NCBI RefSeq assembly: GCF_040183065.1
Contig: NC_091125.1
Span: forward strand, 118,468,121-118,532,120
Reading direction: 5' to 3'
Source: Periplaneta americana
Lineage: Eukaryota; Arthropoda; Insecta; Blattodea; Blattidae
Length of the DNA stretch: 64,000 nt
Under the pieces are notes generated by a model that ran no database searches, was not told the origin of the DNA, and saw only the letters and a program-made list of their open reading frames with translations. The translations under genes and the position numbers were made by a program. This document shows, one piece after another, positions 35,583 to 48,639 of this stretch (positions within the stretch are counted from its first letter, which is position 1; each line of letters starts with the position of its first letter).

Positions 35583-38544
35583 GGACTGAATGCACTTGAC
35601 CAGACTGACTCAGTGTTCAGTTCACTGCAAGTATGATCAACTTTCTGACAAATCATTAATTTTATCACTTAATTCATAAAAAAGTGCCAAACTATAAGTG
35701 ATAAAATAATGAAGCAGAAGACACAGAAGTAGGCCTGTCTGTTAAAAATCTTGAGGAAGACGTTTTCACAGAATGAATGAGAACATGTCACATTGAGGTT
35801 CCATGTTAAAGTAGATATTAGATCTTGAAATCTTAAGTTTGATCTTTATTACTGTAAAAAAAATTCAGTTATTCAATACGATTCATTGTACAGTGTGTCC
35901 TATATAATAATTAATTAAAACAGTTGTAAACTTCACATGACAGAAAAGATAAATTCATGTAATTTTCTTATTGTCTTCAGTAGGGTTAGAATATTTGTCT
36001 CCCTTTATTATAAGCAATATTACAATTATTATTAACTTTAATATTATGGAATTATTCATTTTGTTTTATTGACATACAGTAAGTACTATTTCCAAAGAAG
36101 TTTAGGGCCTATTTTACGAAACTTGCATACAATATCACTACTAGATATTACTTATGTAATATTGTTGTAAAGGATTGTAACATTTACAGAACTCTCTCAA
36201 TCTGACAGTTGTAAGTAACAAGATTTAAATAATGAGAAACAAGAATTTTTGGAGGAAGTATACTTTAAAAGCCACCGACCATTCTAAATAGTTAATGAGA
36301 ATCTTATTTGGACTATTTCCTTTACTATAAATATTGGTGGAAAACACAACATTTCAAAAGATGAATAGCTTCATCTTGTGAAAAAGGAACCATTACAATT
36401 GACATAGTTTTGAGATGAACTGTAATGATCCCAGTAAATGCAAAAATTGAAATGTTTTTTTATACGTAATTGTTGCAATAGAAATTGTCCAAAGAAAATT
36501 CTTCTTGAAGTTCTGTATATCGAAGAAATTACTTCAACTTTGAAATACTTATTTTTCAATTTAATTTAATTTTGAAGCAGACAGAAAACTTCTAAGTTAT
36601 AAGAATTTAATTTATTTTACAACTTCTTAAATGTATTACAAAAGTTTTGCTGCCATATGTTTACAGACATGGAAATCATTAATCAACATCAGTTTAATTT
36701 TTATTTTTGTATAATGCTGTATCTTCATGTATTTTTCAATGTGAATATGTCTTTGTTCGAGGTACAGTTGATTAGAAAATATAACATTCTTAACATAACA
36801 CGAAGTTCTTGTAGTCTCCAATACCGCACAAGCCAAAGTGAATGTGTTCTGCCATCCGTTGAATATTCCATATTCTACTTGCAAGTGAATAAGTGACGAG
36901 CATTATCTAATAAGCAACTAGTGTTATCTCCCTATAACTGGATACTTTCATATTCCTAATGATAGAAACATAACAGTAACATATGAAACAATAAAATGCG
37001 TACCTATTCACCACGCAAACCCCTGACATTTTTTTTTTTACCAATCTCCCACTATGGAATTTATATCTTAAGCATTAATGCATAGCAGTTAGTGGCTTCA
37101 TGTACGTGTTCTCATTCATAACTGAAGAGAGTTTGTATGCACTTACCAAAATGAGTGATTCTTCTGTCTCCTCTATAACTTAAGTTTATTCTTTGAATTA
37201 AAATTAGTAGTTCATTATACTTACGTGACAATGACATACTACTGCATACATTTTGCTTGACTAAATTTTCACGAACGTGTTCACACTTTAATGTATAGTA
37301 CAAATGAACAAGATTTCCTGCAGAATAATTATTACTATGTAGGCAGGAAGAATCAGTTATAGTTTTTTTATATCCCTAGGTTAGACTACATCATCTTGAT
37401 GGTGCTATACTGGATTCAGAACAGTTTTCCTGAGTTTATATATTTATGATATATGACATTTTATATAATAAAATTTATAAGATAATGTGAAATATTTTGA
37501 AAAATTGTGTATGTAACAACAGGGACAGTAAATAGTAAACATTGATAGGCATATTAATTTAAATATACTTGACAAACCCCCATTTAAATGAATAAACTTT
37601 TCATAACCTTATATTTGCGAACCACTTGTACATTCATTTTTTTTTATTTAACCGTTTATTAAATTGAATTAAAAACATGAAATTTTAATAAAAATATAGT
37701 TTCTCGGTAAATGTTACAATAATGCTTCCAAAACAGTTGGAGTTCGTGGAATGTATTTAACTTACTACAAAATGAAGTTGCCAGTTGTTCATACATTTCT
37801 GTGACTGAATCCAGTGATTGTTCAGAACATTGGTATTGTAAAGAATTGGTGTGCAGTGTCTCAATTTAAGGCCACAGTAATAATTTTAAAATTTAAAGTA
37901 TGTAAATTTTTTACTTCATTCTACATTACCAATGTTCATTCATTTACAAATTGATAATAGACCATTTGTTAGTTTGACATGTTCTATGCTGTGATTATGC
38001 ATTTAAATATCTTGCATTGTTACGGTAAGTAACATTGTATCCACATTTTTTTATATTTTTAATACATTTGTATGTTTATATATAACAGTGTTCAATTAAT
38101 CTATCCTGTGCTAATGTATCTCAATCCTTTTCTTCCTTGTTCATAACGAACTGAATCCAGAGTAACATTTCACTATGAGTTTATTATATTGTTACAAAAT
38201 TGCACTGATATACATTACATTAATATTGTTAGTTGGTTGATGGATTGATTTTCAATGTATTCACATGTGATCATTTGTGATCTACCTGAAATTCTGCAAG
38301 CTAAAGCACAGTTGAATTCCATTTCTGAATTGATGATAAAACAGAATACTATGATGCTGGTGTAATAGGTCGTTGGTGAGGATGACTTGCAGAATTAAAT
38401 TTTGATGGAGGTTATAAAATTATCAGTAAATTTTGTCTGGTCTTTACGTGCAGAGACAAGATTTTGCAAGCTGTCAAGCTATGACAAAGGAGCCTGATTT
38501 CACTATATAAATAAAAACATAAAACTGAGGATTTAAATCCCCTT
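35583..38544. other. UNG 3' UTR and intergenic, no gene seen
   Basis: Very AT-rich. An ATTAAA at 35914-35919 is a possible weak polyadenylation signal for UNG. No repeat body recognised and no domain in the short frames. Confidence 0.4.
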
Positions 38545-38860
38545 AAAAATCCATCAGTCCTGCACCATAGCATTGTGATCTAAGGCATCATGTCTAGGAC
38601 TCACGGAATGCACACTAGTTGAGTCCTCATGAGGAAGGAATTTCTCATGAAATTTCAGCCAGCATTGTGATGAATTTGGGGAGCTATGATAGCAAAATCT
38701 GGTAACAGAAACCAGCTATAATGGCTGGGGGAATCATCATGCTATCCACAGGATACCTCCGTTCCAGTTGGATGATCGTTCACCTCTGCTGAGGTATGTG
38801 GACGTGAGACCAGCAGTCAGCTGGTAGGCCTTAGCTCTTCATGAGCTGTCTCACTATGGA
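38545..38860 (+). repeat. tRNA-derived SINE
   Basis: Head with GTGATCTAAGGCATCATG, a CTAGGACTCACGGAATGC segment and a B-box relic GTTGAGTCCTC. The body has TTCTCATGAAATTTC, GGGGAGCTATGATAG, CCAGCTATAATGGCTGG and ACCTCTGCTGAGG, ending near CTTCATGAGCTGTC. It closely follows a blattodean SINE I know. Confidence 0.75.
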
Positions 38861-40180
38861 TTTAATTTTTTTTTTACTCCATCACTCTCATTTAGATTTA
38901 AAATTACAAACCTTAATTCTAATGGAAAGCATAATAACTATTTAACTACTGGGGCTGTAGGCTATGTAAATTGTATGTACTGTACATCTTTATTGGTATG
39001 TTACTAAAGGTGACTGAATATTTACTTAGAGTTAAGTAATGATGACAGTTTAGTTTTCTGTCTGTAATCCATCTTTCCAATAATCAGGGACAGTGTCAGC
39101 AGGGGACTTCACTGGGATATTGCTCAAACAATGTTAATCTCTTTCCGCCCTTTAGCTCTTTGACTCCATATAAATATTGAAAATGAATCTAAAACTTGTT
39201 TCACTCCAGTTAACGTTTGTTTAGTAATTACTGTATGATCCTCTTATCTCTGTGCATAAATAAACAAAGTTCACGTTTGAATTTGTTCAATCTTTTTTTA
39301 AATTTGATCTTAAACTTGTTTATTTTTTACATGTGTGTGTGCACACCATACATGGGAATTGCAGTTTTTATGAATAATATTAGAAATACCTTGCATTCAT
39401 TTTTTGGAACCTCTTGACTCATTAACAAGACAAATTAATTATATGAAGCACACTATTATCAGTTTTAGAACAGAAGGAGTGAGAATATAAAAAAGAAACA
39501 ACAATTAAATTAAGAAATACCATTAATTTAGCAGCCCGTTTTCTAAGGTCCCATCATGTTAGCAGCAGATGCTAGGGTTATCGCAATGCTACTGAAGGTT
39601 GTTTGCTTGGATGAAATTCTACCATTGCAAATATCACCTTCCCCTAATTAAACGTATTGACATTGCTATTGTCATATTCGTAACTCATTCTATAGTTTGT
39701 CATTGAAATTTGTCATATCTGTGATAATGGAGATATAAATAGGAATATGTTACTGTTAACAGAAATCTTAGATGTATTATGTATTTAATTTCCAAAGTCT
39801 AATATTGTTGGTACTAGTTTGTGGATCTCGATTGAGTGATGTTATCCAACTGAAGCATAATGGCTGCTTCTGTTCTTTTATTTCAGTGTTGGATAGCTAC
39901 AATAATGTACTAGTTAAAAGAATGTATAAGATCCTTCACAAATATGTTCAGGTAAATTTTAAATGACATTCTATAGGTGTTGGTATTAAAGCAATGGGAA
40001 TTTTGTTTGGCTTCTCTTTACCTAATGCAACATAAAGGAGTGACTTTCCTGTCATAAAGATCAGTACTCCGTATCTTGCAAAAGTTTTGTGCTTATTGTA
40101 AATGTTGAGCTAATCCTTTCAGCTATCTGCACTACTAACAAATAAATCACCTGCATTTGAGATTCTGCCTTATAAAATCA

Positions 40181-40267
40181 TTACGATTTACACTCATACA
40201 TTCTCTGAAGCTTCTCAATGTCTCGGTCGCTGAATTGATTTCTTTTACCTATTTCTGCATTTTCATC
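40181..40267 (-). CDS. Astacin terminal exon
   Basis: Acceptor cttcttttgtag (minus), 28 codons [20 protein letters not shown] then QRMYECKS, stop TAA at 40183-40181. [16 protein letters not shown] and the final cysteine match the family's C-terminal helix. Too short to stand out as an open frame; found by looking for the missing end of the domain. Confidence 0.88.
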   Translation of the reverse strand, partial: DENAEIGKRNQFSDRDIEKLQRMYECKS

Positions 40268-42319
40268 CTACAAAAGAAGCAACCGAATCAGAAACACATA
40301 CTGTCATGCATATAATAAATATCAATCTTGCCCTTTTAAAAGTTGCGCACCATATCTTTAGAGCAAGACGATTTCATATTTATTTGAATTTTGTGCATAC
40401 AGCTTCATTAATCTTTTGCTTTGATTTGCTTTGCTTTTGTTTGTATAAATAGCATTAGATTCAACTCATCTCAATCTGCTTTTGTTCTCTTTATATGGAT
40501 TTTGCCTTTGTCTTTTCTTTTCTTGCTTTCCTTGATATGAATAGCATTTTGATATGTATTAATATAATATTAGTACATTATGCAACGAGCCTATAATGGT
40601 AGTAATTAAGTCGCGAGTATGTTTATGAAATGAGCGCAAGCGAGTTTCATAATTTTCATACGAGCATCTTAATTACCATTATAGTCAAGTTTCATACGAC
40701 TTTTTATGCTCGACCATATTTCTAACTTGAAATTATTCAGAAGTATTCATTTTATTCCTATCTGACTGAAGAGCGGAAGTGACCTTGTGCATAGCTCGTA
40801 AATTGTGAGATGTGCGCAGACGCGAAAGTATTGATTTTTTCAGAGGAACAGATGTCCACATTGACCTTGATATAATCCAGAGAGTAAACTAAATATTAAT
40901 CTTGATATAACATTGAAATTAAATTAGACATTGAAAAACGAGGTGGCAAATTGCATTTATTTGAATATTATTTACAATTAACGCTAATTATTATAGTAAC
41001 AGAACATAACCTTCTGCGACAGTATTGTATTTCCAGCCTCCATGACGTTTCCCTAGTTGTCTTTCGATTGCATATCCGAGAATAATCGAAAACCTGAACT
41101 TTAATGAATAGGTGTACTTTAATGACATGCATTAAAGGACTGCTATCAGGTATATAATTACTACATTTCGGCATGGTCGAGCATAAAATATAATAAGCTT
41201 TCTCTTTCACACCCGTGGGCAAACCTACCCCCTACTATTGAGCAGTGGCGGCTCCTGTCTTATAATTTCCCAATCACACCTTGTATCAGTGTAACAGAAT
41301 CTTCTTGTGAGTTTGAATCTATAAAGCGAAGAATGCAATGGCAAACATGATATATCAGTGTGGGAAAGGATGAGAGAAGACAGTGCTGTAGTAGACTTAC
41401 CAGTGGCTGAATAGTTTTCTTTCCATTCTTTGAGAAGGCATAGGCACCATAATGCATTATGCTGTCGTAATCGTATTTCACTCCAAAACTGCTTATGGTG
41501 CTTGCACTGTATTTGTTAAAATTTCCTTCTCTTCCTGTGCCATAAACAGATTGATTTAAGACGGTCACTTATCATGTTAAGTCACATAAGATAATTTGAT
41601 ATTAATTCTTAAATATATTATGTTAATACCCGATTGAATATTTTCCCAGTATATTTCCACAAAGTCGTCCCTCTCAGTAGCACTCTGCTGATGGAAGAAA
41701 CCAAGTGCGTGAAGCAGTTCATGTTCTATTGTCCCAGTTCGGAAGCATCCAGTCTCAGGCTCGCTGGGAGAAAGATTTAACTCTTGGCGCTATAATGGTA
41801 GTTAGTAAGAGAGAAACTTCTTTTAGCATAATGAAACATAATTATTTGTTATTGTTAATGTTCTCCACCACCATTACTACTATTGCTATGAACTGAAAAA
41901 GCGTTATTTTCTGATAACGTAATTAATGTGGCACAGAACCAAGACAGAATGAGTTCTGCTACATGGTTCAATGAACAACAACATACTCTAAAAATAATTT
42001 TGGAACTAGATGTGTAAAACTATTCATTAAAGAATTTTTAATGCTCAACTGGAGTTGGATAAAAATAAAGATATACTTCCATGGAAAAGCACCAAAATGT
42101 GTCTTTTATGACGTAAATTTGGACTGTAGATTATGCAGATAAGAAATGAAAAGCGTAATAGATTTAATATTGTAGAACTGTGAAAGCTTAGCGTGCAGTT
42201 ATGATTTCAGACTGCCAACTGTATGGAATTAATATGCTGTAGTATATCTTTTACATAACTGTGTTATGCTATGATATTCTTTATATAGACTGGCTAAAAT
42301 TTACACTTACTTTTGAGCT

Positions 42320-42391
<72 letters not shown>

Positions 42392-45300
42392 GCATCATCA
42401 TCATCATATGCTTACCATGTGAGAGGCCCTTATTCATGCAAGAGAGCGTCTTATTTTTAAGACTGATCTGTGTGTGACCAAAAAGAAATTCATTAATCTT
42501 TTAATTAGATTTTTTTAAGTTAAACTCATAAATGTTTGAAATTATGGTAGTAGTAATAGTAGGAACAGTCTTTGTTGCTTCAGTACTATAGTGGTGGTGG
42601 TGGTAGTGTTAGTTGTGGCAACAGCAGTAGTAGTAGTGGTGATGGTGGTAGTAATAGTAGTAGTAATGGTGGTAGCAGCAACAGCAGTAATGGTGGTAGT
42701 AATAATAGTAGTGCAGAGACATTATTATGATGTGAGGCGAGAAAATGGTGGGTTACTGGTGGTCCGCTCCCTGCACAGTCTGTGATGTGCAGGCTGTTAC
42801 AGGTGCAATGTAAATTTTCAGTCGCCATATAGCTTTCTCTGTAGTCACAAGTCATGTTACAAAAGTCTTGATTCTAAAGTGTATAAAGTTTAGTGATTAC
42901 TGTGTGTTTAGGTAATGCCTACCAACAAATTCTCATTACATGTCTGTGTCAGCAAGGGAATTACAGTGTATTTTTGGTACGAGACTAATATGTAATCCTT
43001 TATGGGCTCCACAAAGCCCAGATCTAACACCCTGTGACTTTTATTTATGGGGAACACTAAAAGGTAAGGTTTATAGGAAAAATCCTCATTCTCATATTAA
43101 CCAAAAGACTATATACGAGAAGAAATCGAGGCTATCAATAATGTGAAACTTCAGATGTTGTTCATTAGTTTATCAGAAGATGTCAGTTGTGTGTGGCGGC
43201 AAATGGGGGCCATTTTCAGCAATGATTGTGAACCTGGTAAGTCCAAATTATTGAATATTTATTGTTAGTACTGTTATGTATTGTAGAAGTGTTGGAGAAA
43301 TGGTTACGCGCTCGTCAGAAACAACAGTAACAATGGACCATGAGTCACCTGCCATTTTCTTGCCACACATCATAATAATGTCTCTGTAGTAAAAGATTCT
43401 GAAGCTCTTGACTTAATGTCATTTGCTTGTGAGCTTCCCAATAGTATCTAGGAACTTGGAATTCTTGTTTTAACCAATTTCTGGGATCCAGTGCAGAGTG
43501 GTGTTTCTTATTCAATATTCTATTTGTGTTGTTGCATACTCCACAGTGTGATGAGGCTAACAAGTTTATTCAATGGAGATATGCTACTGGACAGTCATGA
43601 CCAGTTTCTAAGCAGAATAAGGCATTTGCATCAGATCAAGGACTGTTTGGTATTATGTTGGGCCCTAGTAGTTTTTTCCATTTTTTTTTTAATTTACATT
43701 GTTCAGTGAATTCTTCTACGTGTTTATTTTCATTCTGGTTAAGAGTTTTGTTGATATTTATAAGAGGTTATTTATATTTTGTTGGATTATTATTCCGTTT
43801 TTGGCCAACATATCAGCTTTCTCGTTACTCTGCAGGCTACAGTGTGAGGGAATTCATTTTAAAACGACATTTTTGTTTATGTTCTTTAACATTCTGATGT
43901 ATTTTTTTGATTTCTATTGGCATCTTATCTTGGATTGACTGATTGCATATTATAGCAAGTATTGCTAAGCTAGAATCATGAAACAGGAGCTTTTGATTGT
44001 CTTAAGTAAACTAAAGCAACCAGACTGCAGTGCACCCAGAACTGACATAAATCAGATATTTTTGGATTATAGTTAACACAATAAACGACATAGTTATAGA
44101 ACTAAACTTCCTTTTTAGAAATTGATTAAATACATTATATTCATTTACTCATCCAGTCAGTATGTCATATTCTGATCTACTCCATCTGGAAACATATTCC
44201 ATACTATCACCCAAAGTATTAATGAATTTACATAATTTTTTTCCTTGTTAAGTAGAACAAATGAATAGTTTGTAGATACGTTCCACATTGCTGCTAAAGT
44301 TTTACATTGAGAAAAGTCTCTACAAAATCACATGCACAAGAGTTGAGAATCTTGGTAGATTTTTAGACACTTACCCCTCCAATACGTCCAACATATGACC
44401 AACAACCAGACCGTTCTCCTTTTATATGGACATAATCTTTATCAATGTCTGGGTTGTATTCACGCATTCAAATGCAAGTCTTGTTGTGATATTCATTCAC
44501 AACATGCAGAATGTAGTCTCTCTGTTTCTCCGCTAAAGAAAGATGTTGTAGCAGAAAAATAAGATTTACATTATGTAAGTATTGATATATAAAACGTTTT
44601 ACCTTAGTCAAAATTTGCTTTAGTATTTGTTGAGGGTTATGGAGATTATACAAGTGGGTGAAAGACTCTAATGGAAAAGAAGAATAGGGAATTATATGAA
44701 TGGTAAAATAACACAACTTTGAGGATTTTAGGAAAATGACTATTTAAAAATATCTGTTGGTAATATGATTGATCGGTTGATTTCTAAACTCCATGATCAA
44801 CTAGACCTTAGTGGGTTTTACTAGTCTGACAGTGTAAATAATTTCATTTGTCTACTAAAAATATGATGCACGAGAATAACAAATAATTAGCAATGTTGTA
44901 TTTTAATGGGAGCAAGAAGTGACTGGTAAAATTAAATAGAACCACCTCCTTTATTAACTGAATTATTTTAGCTGCCATGAAGTCATTATGGGGTTCTAAA
45001 TTATTATGTAATTGTAATGAAACACAACAGAGATGTGAAATAGCTACTAAATTAAACACTAACTCTCCAAGTTTTTACTGTATATTCGTTGAATTTCAAT
45101 ATAAGCTCCTCTAATAGCCTGGCAGACAGCTAAGCTGTTCCCGTCACTCACAAGAATATCAGAAGTAGAAATCGTATCTTTTACTATAATCTTGATGAAG
45201 TGCACATAACAACTGAAGGTTACAGGTAGTTAAACGCAAACTTTTTAATACCTAGTGGACTGTTGTTTTTTGAAGTGCCTGATTCTTGATTACATTTATG

Positions 45301-46814
45301 CACTGATTTTACGTCAACAGAAAACAAAATTATATTTGAGCTATTCCAATACAGTTTTGAAGAAATGTAAGAATAAAACTTTTTTTATTATGAAATCATG
45401 GTCCTGGGTCTATAAGGGATATGTGAAATGATGGTATCTTTGTAGGTTATTCCATGTGATTTAGTGATTATGAATTGTTAAAGAACGAATGACTGTAGAG
45501 TTAAATTAAGTTGTGCACAGTGCAAAAAACAATGAAAAGAATGGCCTGTTTGGAACAATGAATTAATCAGACAAATTCCAAAACTAGAATATTATTTCTG
45601 AAGTGATTCAGTTCGAAAAGTTGGGTCCAACAACCTGGTACTTCTATGTCCATTGCTTCTGACTTAGTGATAATACAGTACAGTACAGATACAGTAGATG
45701 GCATGGACAAAAATTCTTCGCCAAAAATAGATAGTGACACTCTATTTACTATCTAGTAAATGTATGTTAAATTAATTTAGCAAAAATATTAGTTAATTAT
45801 TATTTTAAAAACCTATTTTTATAGTAATTTAAAGCTTTTTAAAAATATTTTTAAGTTAATACTGTATTACTGTATATTTTTCATCAATTCTTCCAAGAGG
45901 AGAATCCTTCTGTTTGAAACCGAGTACACATGATTTATGACTACTAGAATTTTCGGAGCAATGACTCTGTTGACTGTTTATATTGCAATTAATCAATTGA
46001 AGAACAGGGTAGCAAAATATAAACTGCCCCGGGGGCATAATGTTTAATATGGCCCTGTGTATGTAATAAATTTGAGTACTGTATTATAGACTGCAGATGG
46101 CTTAACTGTAAAGTTATAAATTTCTTTTACGAAAATTTTACAAAATTGACTTACCTTGTTCTCTCAGTATAGTCTTCAAATGCTATTTCAGATGTTATTA
46201 AATATATCAGTTACACGTTTTGTGCACTTTTTTTTTTTCTTTAGATCCCCATATGGAATAAATAAATTAAAATGTATAAATGTAATTTTACTGTATTATT
46301 ATTTATAATTACTACTAATAATAATAATAATAATAGTATGTACAAATTATACTGTTGTGCGCACCACTGTGCTGTAACGAACAATAGAATAAAACACAAG
46401 TGTTGCGTGTGTTTGCTGTAAATCTTCGTAATCAAATATTCATGAAATTAAAATACTAACAAAATACCAAAAAGTTGATAAGATGGCTGACATAAGTATA
46501 AATTGTTGTAATTCAAAAACATGCTGTAGAAATTAGTTTTATAAATTATTCGTAGATTCCGCCTTCATTAAAACAACTAAGAAAATATCATTTTATGTTA
46601 CTGGGCTTTATAACTCCGAATTTTTGTGTAAAAACACATAATTAATACAATTAAAATTACTTACTGAAGCTAGAGTCTATGACAAATGGCAGAGTTCTAT
46701 TAGGCCAGCGGGAAGCTGGATTGATGATGCCATTTCTTCGTTGATACCTTGTGAATTTGATGTCTCCTTCAAAGAGACCGCTTCTTTCCCATGCACTCTG
46801 TTTGGATCTGACAT
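40181..46814 (-). CDS. Astacin-family zinc metalloprotease, five exons, 5' end not found, in-frame TGA
   Basis: On the minus strand, exons 46814-46665, 44532-44375, 41789-41630, 41534-41401 and 40267-40181 join in phase 1, 0, 1, 0 and end in TAA. Astacins (M12A) are secreted or surface proteases. Seen in order: propeptide FEGD (the aspartate switch that blocks the zinc), the domain start [12 protein letters not shown], cysteines in KTC and GCWSYVG, the zinc site [11 protein letters not shown] preceded by GTIE, the Met-turn SIMHYG with its tyrosine, and the C-terminal cysteine in MYECKS. All four domain cysteines and catalytic residues are intact. The odd point is TGA at 44470-44468 (minus), where a family arginine is expected; CGA to TGA would be one CpG transition. 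No signal-peptide exon was found up to 49000; it may lie further right. It is either a recent pseudogene, a polymorphic null, a sequencing error or a readthrough site. There are no extra C-terminal domains. Confidence 0.85.
40571..41188 (-). repeat. Composite palindromic repeat family, copy 2
   Basis: Minus-oriented copy of the family at 10226 and 59219. The hairpin arms (cctataatggtagtaatt ... aattaccattatag) come first on the plus strand, then tttatgctcgaccat, the body, and the outer inverted partner atggtcgagcataaa at about 41173-41187. It lies in the intron between the last two astacin exons. Confidence 0.85.
41401..41534 (-). CDS. Astacin exon d: Met-turn
   Basis: Acceptor atggcacag, donor CTG/GTAAGT (minus). 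Reads [20 protein letters not shown], then [14 protein letters not shown] and KTIQPL. The Met-turn methionine and the zinc-proximal tyrosine are present. Confidence 0.92.
41630..41789 (-). CDS. Astacin exon c: zinc-binding site
   Basis: Acceptor accattatag (minus), then [19 protein letters not shown] and the zinc motif [11 protein letters not shown] with [20 protein letters not shown], to donor G/GTATTA. A second AG nearer the motif (ctcccag) is out of phase with exon b, which selects the upstream acceptor. Confidence 0.9.
42321..42408. repeat. (ATT)n microsatellite
   Basis: About 23 ATT units followed by a short CATCAT run, in an astacin intron. Confidence 0.95.
42540..42710. repeat. Imperfect (GTG/GTA/GCA)n tract
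   Basis: Degenerate trinucleotide repeat giving artificial Val/Leu-rich frames on both strands. It directly borders the TIR element at 42711. Confidence 0.85.
42711..43391 (+). mobile_element. Deleted mariner-type element with TIRs
   Basis: The left end (cagagacattattatgatgtg, then aggcgagaaaatgg) is repeated inverted at the right (ccattttcttgcc, then acacatcataataatgtctctg). Inside, 42985-43220 reads [24 protein letters not shown], the C-terminal catalytic block of a mariner-type transposase, then after a frame shift [14 protein letters not shown]. The rest of the transposase is missing. It is inserted next to LINE DNA in an astacin intron. Confidence 0.75.
43392..44010 (-). mobile_element. 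LINE remnant with decayed RNase H
   Basis: On the minus strand, with frameshifts, the text includes [20 protein letters not shown] (compare [19 protein letters not shown] at 12190-13147), then a KLVMTVQ...HIS relic of the GHDCLASHL block and a CNN cysteine region. Interrupted downstream by the TIR element at 42711. Non-functional. Confidence 0.6.
44375..44532 (-). CDS. Astacin exon b, carries the in-frame TGA
   Basis: Acceptor tttctttag, donor GGG/GTAAGT (minus). Reads [20 protein letters not shown], stop, [18 protein letters not shown] and [11 protein letters not shown]. The stop is TGA at 44470-44468; the frame on both sides fits the family without gaps. Confidence 0.85.
44700..46660. other. 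Astacin intron, unassigned
   Basis: AT-rich with a short (ATA)n run at 46314-46336. A minus-strand open stretch at about 45211-45058 ([18 protein letters not shown] before a stop) has ordinary codon composition but no recognised family and no clear acceptor. Confidence 0.3.
46665..46814 (-). CDS. Astacin exon a: propeptide switch and domain start
   Basis: Acceptor ttcttttcag (minus), donor A/GTAAGT. 49 full codons including [10 protein letters not shown] (aspartate switch) and [15 protein letters not shown], the first strand of the catalytic domain. Confidence 0.85.
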
Positions 46815-46920
46815 CTGAAAAGAAAAATAAACTTAACAAGCCAAAGCAGTCTAGGGACTTCTGCAAGTTTAAATGATCTTTTAAAATTTTTCAGAAATGC
46901 TCATAGTAAGAGGGAATTCC

Positions 46921-47145
46921 AATTATTTAACAATGCTGTATCAACTGCGAAGTTATAAGTTATCTAGTGTTAGTGAGGTGGCATTTTGGCAGGATAAGAT
47001 TGAGGATTCGCCATATGATTACCTAAAATTCGCCATACAGTTAAAGTTAACCTCGAAAAAAACAAATCAGGTAATCAGTTCAAACGAGATTCGAACCTAT
47101 GTCCGAGCGCAGCCTTTGGTCATGAGGTAGTATTCTATTGGGTGG
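46921..47145 (-). repeat. Decayed tRNA-derived SINE
   Basis: On the minus strand a B-box-like GGTTCGAATCTC follows a decayed A-box region. The body ends on the plus strand as ttatttaacaatgctg. Same general architecture as the SINE at 49245. Confidence 0.5.
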
Positions 47146-47311
47146 GGAGATTATTTCCTTACCATGAAGTAATAAACTATTAATGTGAAGTACCAATTGG
47201 GCCAAAATTAGATATGCTGTTGGAAGCCCGTCAGTATGTACATGGTAGTATTTTTATAAAGTATGTAGACAGTAGATATATAAAGAGACAGTTATGTTAA
47301 TTCCTTGTCTG

Positions 47312-47870
47312 TGCATTTCAATCACGCAAATGATGCTCGAAATTTTCGCTCTCAACTTTGACACATTCATGGAACCTTTCAGTGACACTACAACACACTA
47401 TAGAACACAATGTGCAGTTTCCATCGATCTCTTGAGATGCATTTGAAATGAAGTAACGTAACTGTTGCACTGTATGTGGCCTTCTCCTATCAATCTTATC
47501 CAACCGTACCCAAAATGGGTCCATTGGATAAGGTCGGGAGACCTTGGTGGTTACTCAATGCTATCATAACCTCTGATCCACTGTTGTTGAAATGAACTGT
47601 CAAAGTAGTTCTGCACACTAACAAAATAATGCAGGAAGGCATCATACTGCTGAAAGAACATTTTTGCAAAATTAACCCTGGTGTCCATCGGACTAGCAAG
47701 TATACAGTGTAACTACTTTTGTGCCACTCTATATTATTAATTAAAAATAATTGAAACGTCATTTGCTCATCCAAATTAATCAAGGATACACTGAAGTCTG
47801 CTTCCTTGTTCCAAACATTTGTGACACCTGCTTCAGAACTGACATACGTATTACTGCCCATAGTTCCTTC
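47312..47870 (-). pseudogene. Decayed mariner-type transposase, C-terminal part
   Basis: With frame changes the minus strand reads FFQQYDAFLHYFVSVQNYFD, a QQWIRG block and then PPRSPDLIQWTHFGY. These correspond to the family blocks FQQDGAPxHY, WIGR and WPPRSPDLTPLDFFLWG. Catalytic aspartates are changed and stops interrupt it. No TIRs identified. Confidence 0.6.
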
Positions 47871-48639
47871 AGAGAAAGGGAGGCATTGTTTTCCCCGATG
47901 TAATTTTTCAGTTATTTCAAGATATGTGGATTATTTATTTTTATACCCTTTTTAAAGTACTCATAGATAAAAATCACATATTAAGGTCGGGAGAGGGGGA
48001 TCGAGAAGGAACACATTCCTACTGATAATTATTTTGATCCTCGAACACTATGAAATTCGTCCATAGAAAAGTGAGCTTTATGTATGTGCTGTTGCAGAAT
48101 CATGTTGGAAAAAAAATAGAAAGATTCCCCCTCTCTGTTATCTCACCATACAAGGTACTGCACTTCAACACATACCTCTCGGCATTAATAGTTCATAGAG
48201 AAGTTGGGGTCTATTATCCTTTCACTATTCATGTCACACGATACCCCTACTATCACATCATGGAGGTGCTCATTAAGGAAGTTAGATAATTTTTACTGGA
48301 AAAAAATCAGGGCAGGTTGTATCGGAAACAAAGCTACAAGTTTCATGTGTGAATAAGTCGCTGATAGAATTTCTGTTAAGGTAAATGTCAGCATGACAAT
48401 CGACATCTCTTCTTTCCAGATTCCGGTATATATTTGCTGTACTGGAACTCCTGGGAGTAGCCATCTTGTAAGCATTGACAGTAAACATGTCGATTGCTAT
48501 AGTAACCGTTGTGATCTATCATTTGCTATCCGTTGCTTATACGACCACTCGAATTTGTGTTACATGACATTTGAATTCTCTCTTCACTCAGTTTTTCTCG
48601 TGTATTTTTTCAATTTTGACTACTGACGGTTGCTGAATT

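Noticed and set aside
40968..41222. Shared peptide ending [11 protein letters not shown], also at 59279-59515
   Set aside because: Both lie in the same non-coding repeat family; frame differs in copy 1 and is broken there, so it is not evidence for a gene.
42586..42855. Leu/Pro-rich minus frame and Val-rich plus frame
   Set aside because: Pure translation of a trinucleotide repeat tract plus the end of a TIR element; no independent coding evidence.
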